Both the position numbers and the translations under genes were made by a program. Below are positions 26,001 through 33,012 of a stretch of 64,000 nucleotides of DNA, piece after piece (position 1 is the first letter of the stretch; the number at the start of each line of letters is the position of its first letter). The notes beneath the pieces were generated by a model that saw only the letters and a program-made list of their open reading frames with translations, was not told the DNA's origin and ran no database searches. This DNA comes from Zygaena filipendulae. Lineage: Eukaryota; Arthropoda; Insecta; Lepidoptera; Zygaenidae. The stretch spans positions 3,440,001 to 3,504,000 of the forward strand of contig OU015666.1 in the NCBI GenBank assembly GCA_907165275.2, given 5' to 3'.

Positions 26001-26407
26001 TCCCTGTCGCCACTAATTAGTAACAACACTTCTGTCACAAACTCAAAAAAATCATATTACAGGAACACCCCAGTATAGCAGAGACACGATCAGTCATAGA
26101 AAACCATAAAAATGAACGGCAACACAGCGTCGAGTCCAGTGAAGAGTCGCTGATAGTTGTATCCGAAGTGGAACATGTAAAGACTGAAGCCCCCACGTGG
26201 AAGAGAGATGAAGACAAATTAATATTAGAAATGATAAAAGAAACCACGTTAACATATGAGCATGACAAAACGCTTATAGAATTAATGGAGGAGCAAAATC
26301 AAATACAATTGATCTCAGAAAGTCTAGTTGATAAATCACAGCAAGACGTCAGAGCTCGCGTGTTGTTTTTAATACAAAAAATCACTAGAATCGGTGCACC
26401 GACGTAG
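5076..26407 (+). CDS. GON4L: GON-4-like / Muscle wasted (Mute)-type nuclear protein, 22 exons
   Basis: Exons: 5076-5176, 6980-7112, 7306-7418, 7804-7969, 8644-8760, 8937-9201, 10316-10470, 11799-12037, 12841-13030, 13976-14107, 15079-15215, 15712-15738, 16369-16533, 16927-17164, 17615-17758, 18542-19265, 19707-19987, 20566-20741, 24502-24645, 24823-24916, 25350-25520, 26063-26407. All phases close, giving 1418 aa. Seen: an acidic, KKKRK-rich N-terminus; FVPPDEPPLPAPDVDWMDFL and DPEYN (about 240-310); ISKKEVNDLITELCYVM (about 320-340); a conserved middle block from LLPEQRLILEQQLRQHVQL (about 494) through HIRNVRRFGDRTNPIY; a PAH-like helical region (about 1030-1109); a C-terminal Myb/SANT-like WKRDEDKLILEMIKETTL (about 1343 on). 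Known: GON4L binds YY1/SIN3A/HDAC1 in mammals, and Drosophila Mute is a histone locus body protein repressing histone genes. Poly(A) signal at 26534. Weakest junctions: the exon 7 and exon 9 donors (GTTGTT, GTTGGG). Confidence 0.9.
5310..6124 (+). mobile_element. 5'-truncated non-LTR retrotransposon (Jockey-superfamily-like), reverse transcriptase tail
   Basis: An uninterrupted reading frame at 5314-5769 encodes the end of an RT polyprotein: SWLKYGIMLWGNSVDAKELF, LLQKKCVRILAQI, then FNKLPLEIRTETKFKSFSQ near its stop. This 'YGI-LWGN ... LQKKCVRIL' pattern is typical of insect non-LTR elements after the RT core. An AT-rich 3' UTR follows and ends in a (TTGA)n tail at about 6105-6124. It lies in GON4L intron 1 in the sense direction. 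The catalytic RT motifs are absent, so it is inactive. Confidence 0.8.
6180..6500. mobile_element. Pair of Helitron-like short repeats in inverted orientation
   Basis: 6190-6320 holds 'ctgaatggatttggatgaaa', 'ggcatgcacgttgtcagg' and 'ggacatagggtac', followed by a GCGGGAAC tail. 6390-6500 holds the same kind of sequence reversed ('tttcacccgcgttaatttcg', 'cctatgtccttttctgtacc'). The family recurs over 20 times in this window. Intronic in GON4L. Confidence 0.6.
7440..7650 (+). mobile_element. Helitron-like short repeat
   Basis: Shows 'ccgccgcgtttgtctgtctg', 'atgcggttttcaccaataga', 'ttatcctggaattcccac' and a degenerate end 'gggggacagatagta'. Starts about 20 bp downstream of the GON4L exon 3 donor. 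Confidence 0.6.
8010..8208 (+). mobile_element. Helitron-like short repeat with CAGCTAGTA end
   Basis: Ends 'cgggtgaaaccgcgggaaac' directly followed by AGCTAGTA, with 'tatcctggaattctcgcgag' before it. The GC-rich short hairpin and CTAGT end are the usual 3' signature of these elements. GON4L intron 4. Confidence 0.65.
9654..10285. mobile_element. Non-autonomous DNA element, family B copy 1 (GGGTACTTGCATGA inverted ends)
   Basis: The ends are exact inverted repeats: 'tagggtacttgcatga' at left and 'tcatgcaagtaccctat' at right, flanked by TA, which suggests a TA target duplication. Inside are 'cgaaacgcggaatga', 'attacgccttatta' and 'tgtgacactgacagacagat'. Relatives: 28190-28735 and, reversed, 44283-44949. 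No transposase. GON4L intron 6. Confidence 0.75.
11280..11655. mobile_element. Two Helitron-like repeats arranged tail to tail
   Basis: 11285-11480 is a reversed copy ('cccccgaggtttcagccgcg', 'ctattggtgaaaaccgcatg', 'gcggcggcggaggac'). 11470-11650 is a forward copy ('attataaacgcaaaagtttg', 'gaatggattttgatgaaact', 'ggaattcccgcgggaactcc'). They share the middle 'ttatattataaac'. GON4L intron 7. Confidence 0.6.
12066..12302. mobile_element. MITE family A, copy 2
   Basis: Starts 'gcccttattcactatgacca' and ends 'ggtcataatgaat' plus a short interruption and 'gggccc'. It begins about 28 bp after the GON4L exon 8 donor. Best-preserved body of the three copies in the window. Confidence 0.7.
12325..12510 (-). 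mobile_element. Helitron-like short repeat, reversed
   Basis: Begins 'actagctgtttccgtgcggt' and continues 'tttacccgcggtaatttcag', the reverse complement of the usual CAGCTAGT end. Abuts MITE copy A2. GON4L intron 8. Confidence 0.6.
13055..13390 (+). mobile_element. tRNA-derived SINE, copy 1
   Basis: The head has pol III-type boxes: A box 'tggcgcagagg' and B box 'ggttcgattcc'. The body contains 'cagtctgggtgtgt', 'tataccacgtttgcttcg', 'atcaagtagatctgtgtgtt' and ends in (ATT)n. A reversed copy closes the window (63742-64000). Compared with that copy this one carries about 50 extra bp at 13152-13203: a (TAGACA)n run and 'ctttatttggcatcacaaa', which looks like a reversed retroelement tail with poly(A) signal, inserted into the SINE. 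It starts only about 24 bp past the GON4L exon 9 donor. Confidence 0.85.
13500..13865. mobile_element. Two Helitron-like repeats, reversed (13500-13680) and forward (13770-13863)
   Basis: The first shows 'ccccgcgtttgtttcaaagt', 'ctcgcgggaattcccggata' and 'aatcgatcgagtagttaaag'. The second shows 'gagaaggacatagggtac', 'ttcccgcgggaactccgaaa' and ends 'aacagctagtata'. GON4L intron 9. Confidence 0.6.
14800..15038. mobile_element. Fold-back MITE family C (PIF/Harbinger-like), copy 1
   Basis: About 240 bp, two arms of about 110 bp: 'ccgccgcactcagagtcgac', 'ttagttaagtatagattttt', 'aaaactgccgcaatcagaga', mirrored on the right. Copies 2 and 3 (18092-18332, 25632-25865) are flanked by TAA on both sides, the 3-bp duplication expected of PIF/Harbinger. 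It ends 40 bp before the GON4L exon 11 acceptor. Confidence 0.8.
16120..16318 (+). mobile_element. Helitron-like repeat remnants plus a short tandem repeat
   Basis: 16075-16145 repeats 'cggtcaacttttatcc(c/t)gga' about three times. Then come two tails, 'ccccgcgggaattctgaaat' ending at TTGCTAGT and 'ccacaggggaaaagctagt'. Ends about 50 bp before exon 13. GON4L intron 12. Confidence 0.55.
16553..16890 (+). repeat. CACCCC-rich minisatellite in GON4L intron 13
   Basis: Four perfect or near-perfect 20-bp units of 'ccatacctcaccccactaca' run from 16601 to 16680, inside a wider C/A-rich strand-asymmetric tract (16553-16710 and 16797-16890). Two copies of a polypyrimidine-AG segment beginning 'gaagccgtttaaa' flank the second tract (16758-16790 and 16898-16926). 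The second is the exon 14 acceptor. Confidence 0.8.
18092..18332. mobile_element. Fold-back MITE family C, copy 2
   Basis: Inverted ends CCGCCGCACTCAGAGTCGAC / GTCGACTCTGAGTGCGGCGG flanked by TAA on each side. Shares the variant 'cagacaagtttaataaatta' with copy 3 rather than copy 1. GON4L intron 15. Confidence 0.85.
18445..18510 (+). mobile_element. Helitron-like 3' end fragment
   Basis: 'cgggaactccgaaattaacg' then 'cggatgaaaccgcgggtatc' and GACTGGT. Lies about 30 bp upstream of the exon 16 acceptor of GON4L. Confidence 0.45.
19405..19610 (+). mobile_element. Helitron-like repeat, degenerate
   Basis: 'ttcacgcctaactactcaac', 'gatcatcatgaaattacgca', 'acacgttgtcaggggtacag' and a final 'gcgagcaaagccgcgg' with 'aaactagat'. 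GON4L intron 16. Confidence 0.5.
20000..20527. mobile_element. Cluster of three Helitron-like fragments
   Basis: 20005-20060 reversed ('cagctgttccacgggcggtt'), 20210-20325 forward ending 'cggcgaacagctagtc', and 20340-20527 forward ending 'aaaccgcgcgggacagctag'. Between them 'tctgtgatatccttaatttctca' -like segments repeat three times (20060-20160). The third tail ends about 38 bp before the GON4L exon 18 acceptor. Confidence 0.6.
20758..24078. repeat. Inverted repeat pair bounding 3.3 kb of GON4L intron 18
   Basis: 'cagccctcttagccaagttg' at 20758 mirrors 'caacttggctaagggggctg' ending at 24078; a weaker match continues inward. Both ends are followed by similar C/G-rich stretches with 'cgtcaacggc' and 'cggccg'. 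No transposase ORF lies between them and no clear target duplication is seen, so this is either a decayed DNA transposon or two solo MITE ends in opposite orientation. Confidence 0.4.
21586..22585 (+). repeat. Tandem array of 204-228 bp units, about 4.6 copies
   Basis: 'tgtatgactgtatttatg' starts units at 21603, 21807, 22011, 22239 and 22465, so spacing is 204, 204, 228 and 226. The longer units include 'ttaggaggttctctgtttga'. Copies are nearly identical. Each unit is itself a diverged dimer: 'gaaccgattttgatgcggtt' and 'gaactgattttgatgcagtt', each followed by 'ttc(g/a)gaaaagta'. Each unit also gives the same antisense open frame in the longer copies (21566-21763, 22216-22398), a by-product of the repeat. 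Confidence 0.9.
24160..24320 (-). mobile_element. Helitron-like repeat, reversed
   Basis: 'cccccgcggtttcacccgcg', 'taatttcgaagttcccgcgg', 'gaattccaggattgac' and 'gcgaacagatagacagacgc'. GON4L intron 18. Confidence 0.6.
24940..25110 (+). mobile_element. Helitron-like repeat with CAGCTAGTA end
   Basis: 'cgaccgatcatcatgaaatt', 'gataaagacggagggtac', then 'gggtgaaaccacggggaaca' and GCTAGTA. Begins about 25 bp after the exon 20 donor. Confidence 0.6.
25632..25865. mobile_element. Fold-back MITE family C, copy 3
   Basis: Same inverted ends and TAA flanks as copy 2. The right arm has lost about 8 bp ('ttttaaaacttacttaac'). GON4L intron 21. Confidence 0.85.
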
Positions 26408-26764
26408 TTCCGTGTAGGGCCGACACATGTATGCAAACAAGGCGACGGCCTGAAGCGCTCTAATAACCGGATAACTTTTCAGATTATTATGTTTTAAATT
26501 AACCATAATGGATATATACACTATGTAAATTTAAATAAAAGACATTCAAGTTCATGCTTTCATGTAACTAATAATAATAAACTGACATTTAAGATATATT
26601 TTAATAAATAAATACTAAAAATCTTAAAATTATTTATTTATCTCCACCAGAGGTACATGACATAATGTTACAGTCAGAGAAAGCAGGAAATCTTGAGCCT
26701 AATCTAGTCGGAATCCTTAACAGATAGTCCTTGATAATATGAGCTAAGATCACAGACGAGTAAA

Positions 26765-26858
26765 GCGCTCTCCACATTCGGTTCGCGCGCGAAGCCGCAA
26801 ACTATAAGATCATGGTTCGCGGGTGTTTCGCGGCTTCGCGCGAGACTGTGGAGCGCGC
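26765..26858. repeat. GC-rich fold-back, about 94 bp
   Basis: 'gcgctctccacattcggttc' and 'gcgcgcgaagccgc' pair with 'gcggcttcgcgcgagactgt' and 'ggagcgcgc'. Probably a short MITE between GON4L and the next gene. Confidence 0.55.
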
Positions 26859-27291
26859 TTAAGAAGAAAGATCTTTTAGCCTTAAAATGGACAAACCTGA
26901 GCGATAAACGAAAAAAAATAAGTTTAATGACGGATATGTTCCGAGATGCACTGCGAGCACTGTAAGGTATGACGTCACTTCAGCAATACTGCCAAGCCGT
27001 TCCTATATTACCTCAGAAGAATAATTCTTCTGAGTATATTACTCGTAGACGGAGAATGAACTAGACGAGGCATTCGCGTATAGCGTAAGAGAAAGTGATA
27101 TTCTTCCTATGCACACATGTAAACTACCAGTATTGCCACTAAATAACTTATTTCCAATTTCCAAGGAGTTTTAGCTTGTTTGGTGATGAAAAAGCTATAG
27201 GAAGTAAAATGTAGTTTTATAGGATAGGTTGTTTTGTATATAAACTATAAATCATCGATCCCTGATGGTGTCGAGGGGATTTATAATATAC

Positions 27292-27480
27292 TAGCTGACC
27301 CGCGCGGTTTCACCCGTGGTAATTTCGGAGTTCCCGCGGGAATTCCAGGATAAAATATAGTTACAAACCTTCCTCATGAATCACTCTATCTATTGGTGAA
27401 AACCGTTGGGTAGTTTAAAGATTTAAGCATACATAGGGACAGAGCATATATAGGGACAGAGAAAGCGACTTTATTTTATA
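27292..27480 (-). mobile_element. Helitron-like repeat, reversed
   Basis: 'actagctgacccgcgcggtt', 'tcacccgtggtaatttcgga', 'cccgcgggaattccaggata', 'ctattggtgaaaaccgt'. Confidence 0.65.
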
Positions 27481-28189
27481 CTATGTAGTGAAGCGGGGCA
27501 AGTGAAATGAAAACTATGTAGGTGCAAATAACGTTTTATTGGAACTTAATTTCCTTGGCGCACACTACGGATGAGGCAAACCAGCTTATTTCTCGTCAGG
27601 GCATCATAAAAGTTGCGCGCTTGGCTTATGGTTTTTGAAACGATTATTATTATTGCTTGCTTATTGGTTCGCGCCAGCTGCTCTCATTGACAGTAAGTTT
27701 AGTTTTTCGAAAGAAACTGCTTGGAAATGCTTGAAACGAACCCTTGAATAGCTATTTGGTTTCCAATTTACACGACCAGTGCTTGCTGTCCAGTTAATAA
27801 GAGTAACCAATTTAAAAGGAAATCTGAAAAAGAAAAAAGTATAAAATACACACTGTATTAATATGAAAAATGAAAAAATATATGACTTGGACAATGTAGT
27901 CATCAGGCCCAATATTCTAAAATTTCCAAATCGAATCTAAAATTGTTTATTTCATACACTACTCATACAGTCAAGAGCATGCAAGATTTTCAGCCAGTCT
28001 TACACGCGAAGGGTACAGTACACGTGATTCTGTTGACGGTCAAATTGAACTTATTCAATTCGATACTGAAGTTTTAAAATACAGTGTCTGAGACATAGTT
28101 GACTAGAATCTTTCAGTATTTTATCCCACGTTGAAAAAAAAAACAAATGATGGAAACGATTGGCACTTGGCATGAAACTTGGTAGAGAT

Positions 28190-28735
28190 AAAAAAAAATT
28201 CCAGTCTATTTTAAAGATATATGTATGGCCTACTTAAATAAAGCAAAAAAAAAGAAAAAAATATACGCATAAATTAATTAAATAGAGCGTTTCAAAGTTC
28301 CTACTTTTGACTTTACCGCCGAAACGCGGAATGACGTCACTAGTTCAAAATTACGCCTTATTAACCTGTGATAGAAATGTCACTGTCGGGTCATGTGACA
28401 CTGACAGACAGATAACTTCAATATCCAAAAGCGAAATTAAGGTTGAACTGTGTCGAGTTCAGAAAATTAAAAATATGCGTTGACTGTATACACTTAGTTT
28501 CTTTTGCCTTCTCTGAAAGAGGTAAATGTTTCCTAAAAAAATAAAAGTGACGTAATCTGTTAAGCGTGGCTGTGATTGGTGTTTCGTTGCAACGTTCCGT
28601 TTCACAAAATTAAAAGTTGAATATTTTAGTAACTTAAAATTTTTTTAGTAAATCTTTCACGATAACGCTTTTCTAAGGCTCTATTTTTGACATATTGACA
28701 CAATTTCTTATAATAAATTTCATGCAAGTACCCTA
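28190..28735. mobile_element. Non-autonomous DNA element, family B copy 2
   Basis: Shares 'cagtctattttaaagatata', 'gccgaaacgcggaatgacgt', 'tgtgacactgacagacagat' and the right end 'tcatgcaagtaccctat' with 9654-10285. The left terminal repeat is lost or replaced by an A-rich run. Confidence 0.7.
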
Positions 28736-29495
28736 TTTTGTTACACCGCATAGGTACCTACTAATATTATAAACAATTGGGAAATTAATCTGGGTAAGCT
28801 AGCAACCTTTGTCGTAGTATAACCCGACATATTACGGAAGGCATAGTAACGACGTGGTAAGGACATAGTCGCCATTATGGAATAAGGACTACGTAATTTG
28901 GCAAGATTATACATTAAAATAAGAAAGCAAATTAATGTTGATTTTTTTGTTATATTTCTACGATTTATACCACAAAGCTGTTATTATGAATATATTTGCT
29001 ATTTTGCACAAACAAAACACATTTACATGAAAGTAAATCATTACATACCGATGAAATGTTACATGCTCCGTTTTCCTTTCATTACGGCTCTTACAGCCTA
29101 AAATACTACATATCACTATGTCCACAACAAAAACAAACACTTTAAACACGATATGAAAGTCTATTTAGCTTTCAATAATTGAAAAAAACAACGTTTTTTA
29201 TCAAAATAAACAAAGAGCGCTTCGCTTTGTTGGGCAAACTATAACTTTGCCCAACAAAAAAAACCTATACGCTAGATAAGGACAAAAGATAATCGGAAAA
29301 CTCTTTCACTCTTAAGAACTTAGCCATAACACTGTCTCGCTTACTATTCGAAAGAGAAGGAAATCGCCTCATCTATTCATTCTCCATCTACGATATTACT
29401 GTTTAAAACGGAACGCAGTCCAGTATACTGTCATCCGTGTCATTGTCATGTCACGCTGTCAAGTGTCAACCGACCGACGCGGTTGACCAATCATT

Positions 29496-29975
29496 GGTGT
29501 GCGTTCCGTGGCTTCGCACGAATGCACTCGAACGCGCTCGAGCGCGCTCTGAACCCGTTCTGTGGCTTGGTGAAATTTTACTCTGACAACTGTCAGAGCG
29601 TAGTTTCACCCGTTCCGTGGCTCAGAGTGCAGCAACCAAACAACCATCTCCGAAGCAGGTTAATTTTCACTCTGACGGCTATGTATTGTTTAAGAAGTGT
29701 CAAAGTTTGCGGTAAAAACCGGATTCGTTGAAAAAGAAATTAATCGGAGTTCTTACGAACAAAGGGGAGGTGTCGTAGTCACAAAAAGTTTATAATTGGA
29801 TGTAAAACAGTCTTATTTGCAATGTGAGTTGAGAGAAAACAAATGGCGTCTGAAATTTCAAATATTTTGAGGTTATAAAAACAACTCGATCGTTCTGTGG
29901 CTTGGTTGCAACTTGCAACTCAAACGAGTGAAATTTTAACCGAACAACTGCGCCCAAATCCACGGAACGCACACT
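29496..29975. mobile_element. Inverted-repeat element with GTGTGCGTTCCGTGG ends
   Basis: 'ggtgtgcgttccgtgg' at left, 'ccacggaacgcacac' at right. Inside, the phrases 'gttctgtggcttgg' and 'gtgaaattttaac' or 'gtgaaattttact' recur. No coding capacity. Non-autonomous DNA element of unknown superfamily. Confidence 0.5.
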
Positions 29976-30086
29976 TGGTCTGAGGGTGATCATGTGATCA
30001 AGCCACTAAGAGCACTTTTTTGTTTAGGTAAAGTCAGTCTAACGCAACTAGGAACAAATTAAATTTTGTTCGTGTTTAGCACTCAT

Positions 30087-30113
30087 TTTTTTTTTTTTTT
30101 TTTTTTTCCATGG
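30087..30113. repeat. Long poly(T) run
   Basis: About 25 consecutive T followed by 'ccatggcatcaaagatggcc'. This could be the reversed poly(A) tail of a retroelement; no other part of one is recognisable. Confidence 0.5.
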
Positions 30114-30297
30114 CATCAAAGATGGCCTCACATGCTACCTCAGTCTTTTGTCTCTGAATCTTTCTTACAATCTGTCATCTGTTTGTCATGGCGACGCATG
30201 TTGTTATTTGGGAAAATAATTGTGTGATTTTTAAAAATTTTGTGTGATTTACGCTTTGAAAAGTGCAGTGTGACTATTAAAAACTATTTTCTTGTGA

Positions 30298-30963
30298 ATG
30301 GGTAGTGAAATAGCACTGATTAGACGGTGTACGTATGTAATTTGTAGAAAAAGATAGAGTCGACAAAATTTAAATAAAAGGAAATTTATCACGAAATTTC
30401 CTATAGATGAAGACCGGTAAGTACAGCTTGAGTAAAGTAATAAAGTATTTTGTTCTCTTCAGCTATCAGCAAGACTAAAATAATACACTATCTTTTTGAA
30501 ATGAGAAAAAATATTTGCATGTTTGTAAACCATAGTGATGTAAATCTTCACTATCGATAAAGTGAGTCGATAAACTTTAATGAATGATGCTGTTATAGTG
30601 AATATTTTGGAATATTTTTGTATAGCTGCTGCTGCGTATACTTTTTTCATTACTTACTGCAGTTTTAATTAAGTATTATGATCGTATTGTAATAAAGTGA
30701 ACCTCGTCTTCTGTATAAAGAACTATATTATACTCTATCTTGTTTCTAAGTGTACTTGCATGATTGATAGATATTTTAATTTCAAATGTCGACAATGGGT
30801 AAAAAATATTGGAAATGATGACTTAGCTTACATTCTAATCGAAAAACTTCACGATATAAAATATGTCTGTGGAGATGTAAGAAACGAATGTCGGATACTT
30901 CTACCGATAGATATTTCTACCGATAATTTAAACAAGGCTCAACAAGGAGGCACTGCGAAGTAA
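30298..30963 (+). pseudogene. THAP zinc-finger domain gene remnant
   Basis: Two pieces join at good splice sites (30298-30416, donor CG|GTAAGT; 30771-30963 after GATAG). Exon 1 reads RRCTYVICRKR, then a stop, then KRKFITKFPIDEDR; exon 2 continues YFNFKCRQWVKNIGNDDLAY and EKLHDIKYVCGD. The C-x4-C pair, FP motif, central W, 'NIGN..L' and 'VCG' are in THAP order. Two defects are visible: an in-frame TAG at 30355-30357 (codon 20) and valine where the fourth zinc ligand, histidine of C-x2-H, should be. THAP domains bind DNA, and occur in host factors and in P-element-type transposases; which source applies cannot be told because nothing follows the domain but a short ORF tail and a TATC-repeat end near 31040. 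Confidence 0.65.
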
Positions 30964-31351
30964 ATCATTTACTTTCCCAAATAGGTTATTTAATTTTGAC
31001 ATAAAATGTAAATGTAATTTTTAAAGAGAAAATAAATATCTATCTATCTAATAACATCATCATCATGACAAACTAAAATATTGGAATAATAATAAATAAA
31101 TAAAAATAATAATTTATTGTTTCAATTTTACGACAAATGTTTTCCCCCGTTGTAGATTTAATTCACCTGGTATGAAGCCCACGATGCTCTAATGATAATT
31201 TATCGATATCGATTTAATCAGGAACTACATGTGGCCATCCCTATTGTTCTCGTTAATGTTGGTACCCATGAGTTATGAAGTATTTTGACATTTAAATTTT
31301 CGCTGTGTTGGTATTGCTGGGTCTGCTAAATGGATTCCAAAACCAAGTAAG

Positions 31352-31373
31352 GATTGATTACCTTCTCTCTGGG
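31352..31373 (+). repeat. Short motif GATTACCTTCTCTCTG, copy
   Basis: 'gattgattaccttctctctg' lacks the usual CGTAGT start. See also 32382, 32804 and 45328. Confidence 0.5.
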
Positions 31374-31580
31374 TAAAGTAACCCGAACACCTAAAAGAAC
31401 TGCACAGGAGGAGGCTCATTGAAAAATTGGGAAGGCTTTTGGCCAAATCCAAGCTACTGTTTACAGAATATAAAAATCTACTGAATACAGAAATTAAAAA
31501 TAAATGTTTCAATAAATAAAAATATATGTATTTTATTTCTTAGACAAAAACCAATAATTTTATAATCTAGAAAAGGGCTA

Positions 31581-31737
31581 GGTCCAGGAATTTGTATGGG
31601 CTGTGTGACTATGTTTCCTTCGCCTACTATTTTTCTAGTTTAATAATTAAAAAAAAAAGGTCCGGGAATTTGTTTTGGCTGTGTGACTATGTTTCCTCCG
31701 CTTACTATTTTTCTAGTTTTATAATTTAAAAAAAAAC
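31581..31737 (+). repeat. 78-bp tandem duplication
   Basis: 'ggtccaggaatttg' at 31581 and 'ggtccgggaatttg' at 31659 each lead into 'gctgtgtgactatgtttcct' and 'actatttttctagttt'. Confidence 0.8.
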
Positions 31738-32118
31738 GAATTGTCGTGTTCTAAATTGCAAATACTGTCAGTTGTATAGGGACCAAAACGAATGTAGGGG
31801 AGATGTCCGTCTGATACGGTAGTATCTCTAAGTAGTTTGTGCACCTGTAGTATACTACCTCTATGTCCATAATATAGATATTTAGTTTTTCTTGTAAAAA
31901 AGAAGTGATTGACAAATAAAAGATTTTGAAGAATGTTCTGATAGTCAAAAAAGATTTTTATTTAAAATTATTATAATCCTTTACTTAAGCGAATAAAACA
32001 TATTTCAAAGAGTCTAATTGGTATAATAAATTGTGGTCTATTAGTGGCCACACACCTTCCCTCGAAAGCGCCAGTGCTCACAGTACATACCCGATAAAAG
32101 CCTGATATTTTTGGGTTT

Positions 32119-32285
32119 AGGGCCACGTTTTTTAAACGCGCCGTCGACGCGCGTGTGTAGCCATACATACGAACGCGAGTCACACGTAGCCTGTAGACTT
32201 TTGTAGGATAAAAGCGCGCCGTCTACGCACGTCTCTAAAACACGCGTCGAAGGTGCGTTTAAAAAACGTGGTGTGCATAGGCCCT
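32119..32285. repeat. Fold-back element with CCACGTTTTTTAAACGC arms
   Basis: 'agggccacgttttttaaacg' pairs with 'cgtttaaaaaacgtgg' followed by 'tgtgcataggccct'. Inner parts also pair ('gccgtcgacgcgcgtgtgta' with 'acacgcgtcgaaggtgc'). Confidence 0.6.
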
Positions 32286-32381
32286 TAAGCTCCAAATTGA
32301 CGGTCAGTTTGGATGTCATCCGTGGCAGTAATCCACACCCCGTGCCCATTGAAGGTCAGTTAATGGATGTCATCCGCGGAT

Positions 32382-32404
32382 ACGTAGTGATTACCTTCTC
32401 TCTG
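32382..32404 (+). repeat. Short motif GTGATTACCTTCTCTCTG, copy
   Basis: 'acgtagtgattaccttctct' then CTG, inserted between 'catccgcggat' and 'ccgcggatg'. The host sequence 'gatgtcatccgcgg' resembles other text nearby, so the motif appears to interrupt it. Confidence 0.6.
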
Positions 32405-32803
32405 CCGCGGATGTGATCCGTCGGACGTCATCCACCCCACTCACTATATAAAAAATCGATTTTTAACCCTTTAACCTCTACGTTTTTGTAGCCTAAATTT
32501 ACCCCTAGCGCCACACGCTTTAGGCATGATACCCAAAATTGTTTTCTGTAACTCTTATAAAGTATAGTATGCAAATTCCATGCAAATTCACCCGCGTTAA
32601 TTTCGGACTTCCCATGATGATTCCGGGATAAAAATCGGATTGAACGATTATAAAAAAAATCGATTATAAATTGATTATTCATAAAAATAAAATGATTTAT
32701 TTAAATCGATTTTTATATTATTATTTTAATTAATCGATTGTTTTAATAATCGGTTATTTTTTCACATCCCTACTACTTATTCTTTACTTCAAAAAGATTT
32801 TAT

Positions 32804-32826
32804 CCGTAGTGATTACCTTCTCTCTG
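32804..32826 (+). repeat. Short motif GTGATTACCTTCTCTCTG, copy
   Basis: 'ccgtagtgattaccttctct' then CTG, identical to the 32382 copy except for the first base of the surroundings. Confidence 0.6.
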
Positions 32827-33012
32827 AAATTATAGGATAAATAAACAAAAAAAAAAAAAATCTCTCTGAAATTTGTGTTAATAATAATAATTAGACTTAC
32901 TACTAGTAAGTTACTAGCTAGCTAATCTCTCGCAAGTTGCAGTATTCATTTGCGATTATTGCTTTTACAAACTAAATAAAGCAAAGACATATTGAATTAA
33001 AGTCAATCAGCG

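Larger units (their letters stand above)
26408..29495. other. Intergenic region, repeats only
   Basis: Contains the GON4L 3' UTR with AATAAA at 26534, a GC-rich fold-back (26765-26858), a perfect 23-bp palindrome (27012-27034), a Helitron-like repeat (27292-27480) and family B copy 2 (28190-28735). Sequences resembling 'cgtagacggagaatgaa' occur at 27040 and, reversed, at 29375-29400. The short ORFs at 27661-27912, 28898-29101 and 28958-29149 have no recognisable domain. Confidence 0.5.
30964..33012. other. Intergenic region upstream of CENPX, repeats only
   Basis: Holds a 78-bp tandem duplication (31581-31737), a fold-back (32119-32285), three copies of the GTGATTACCTTCTCTCTG-type motif, simple repeats and a fragment of the Helitron-like family (32575-32635). 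Short ORFs (31273-31512, 31751-31948, 32041-32349, 32428-32682) carry no recognisable domain. Confidence 0.5.
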
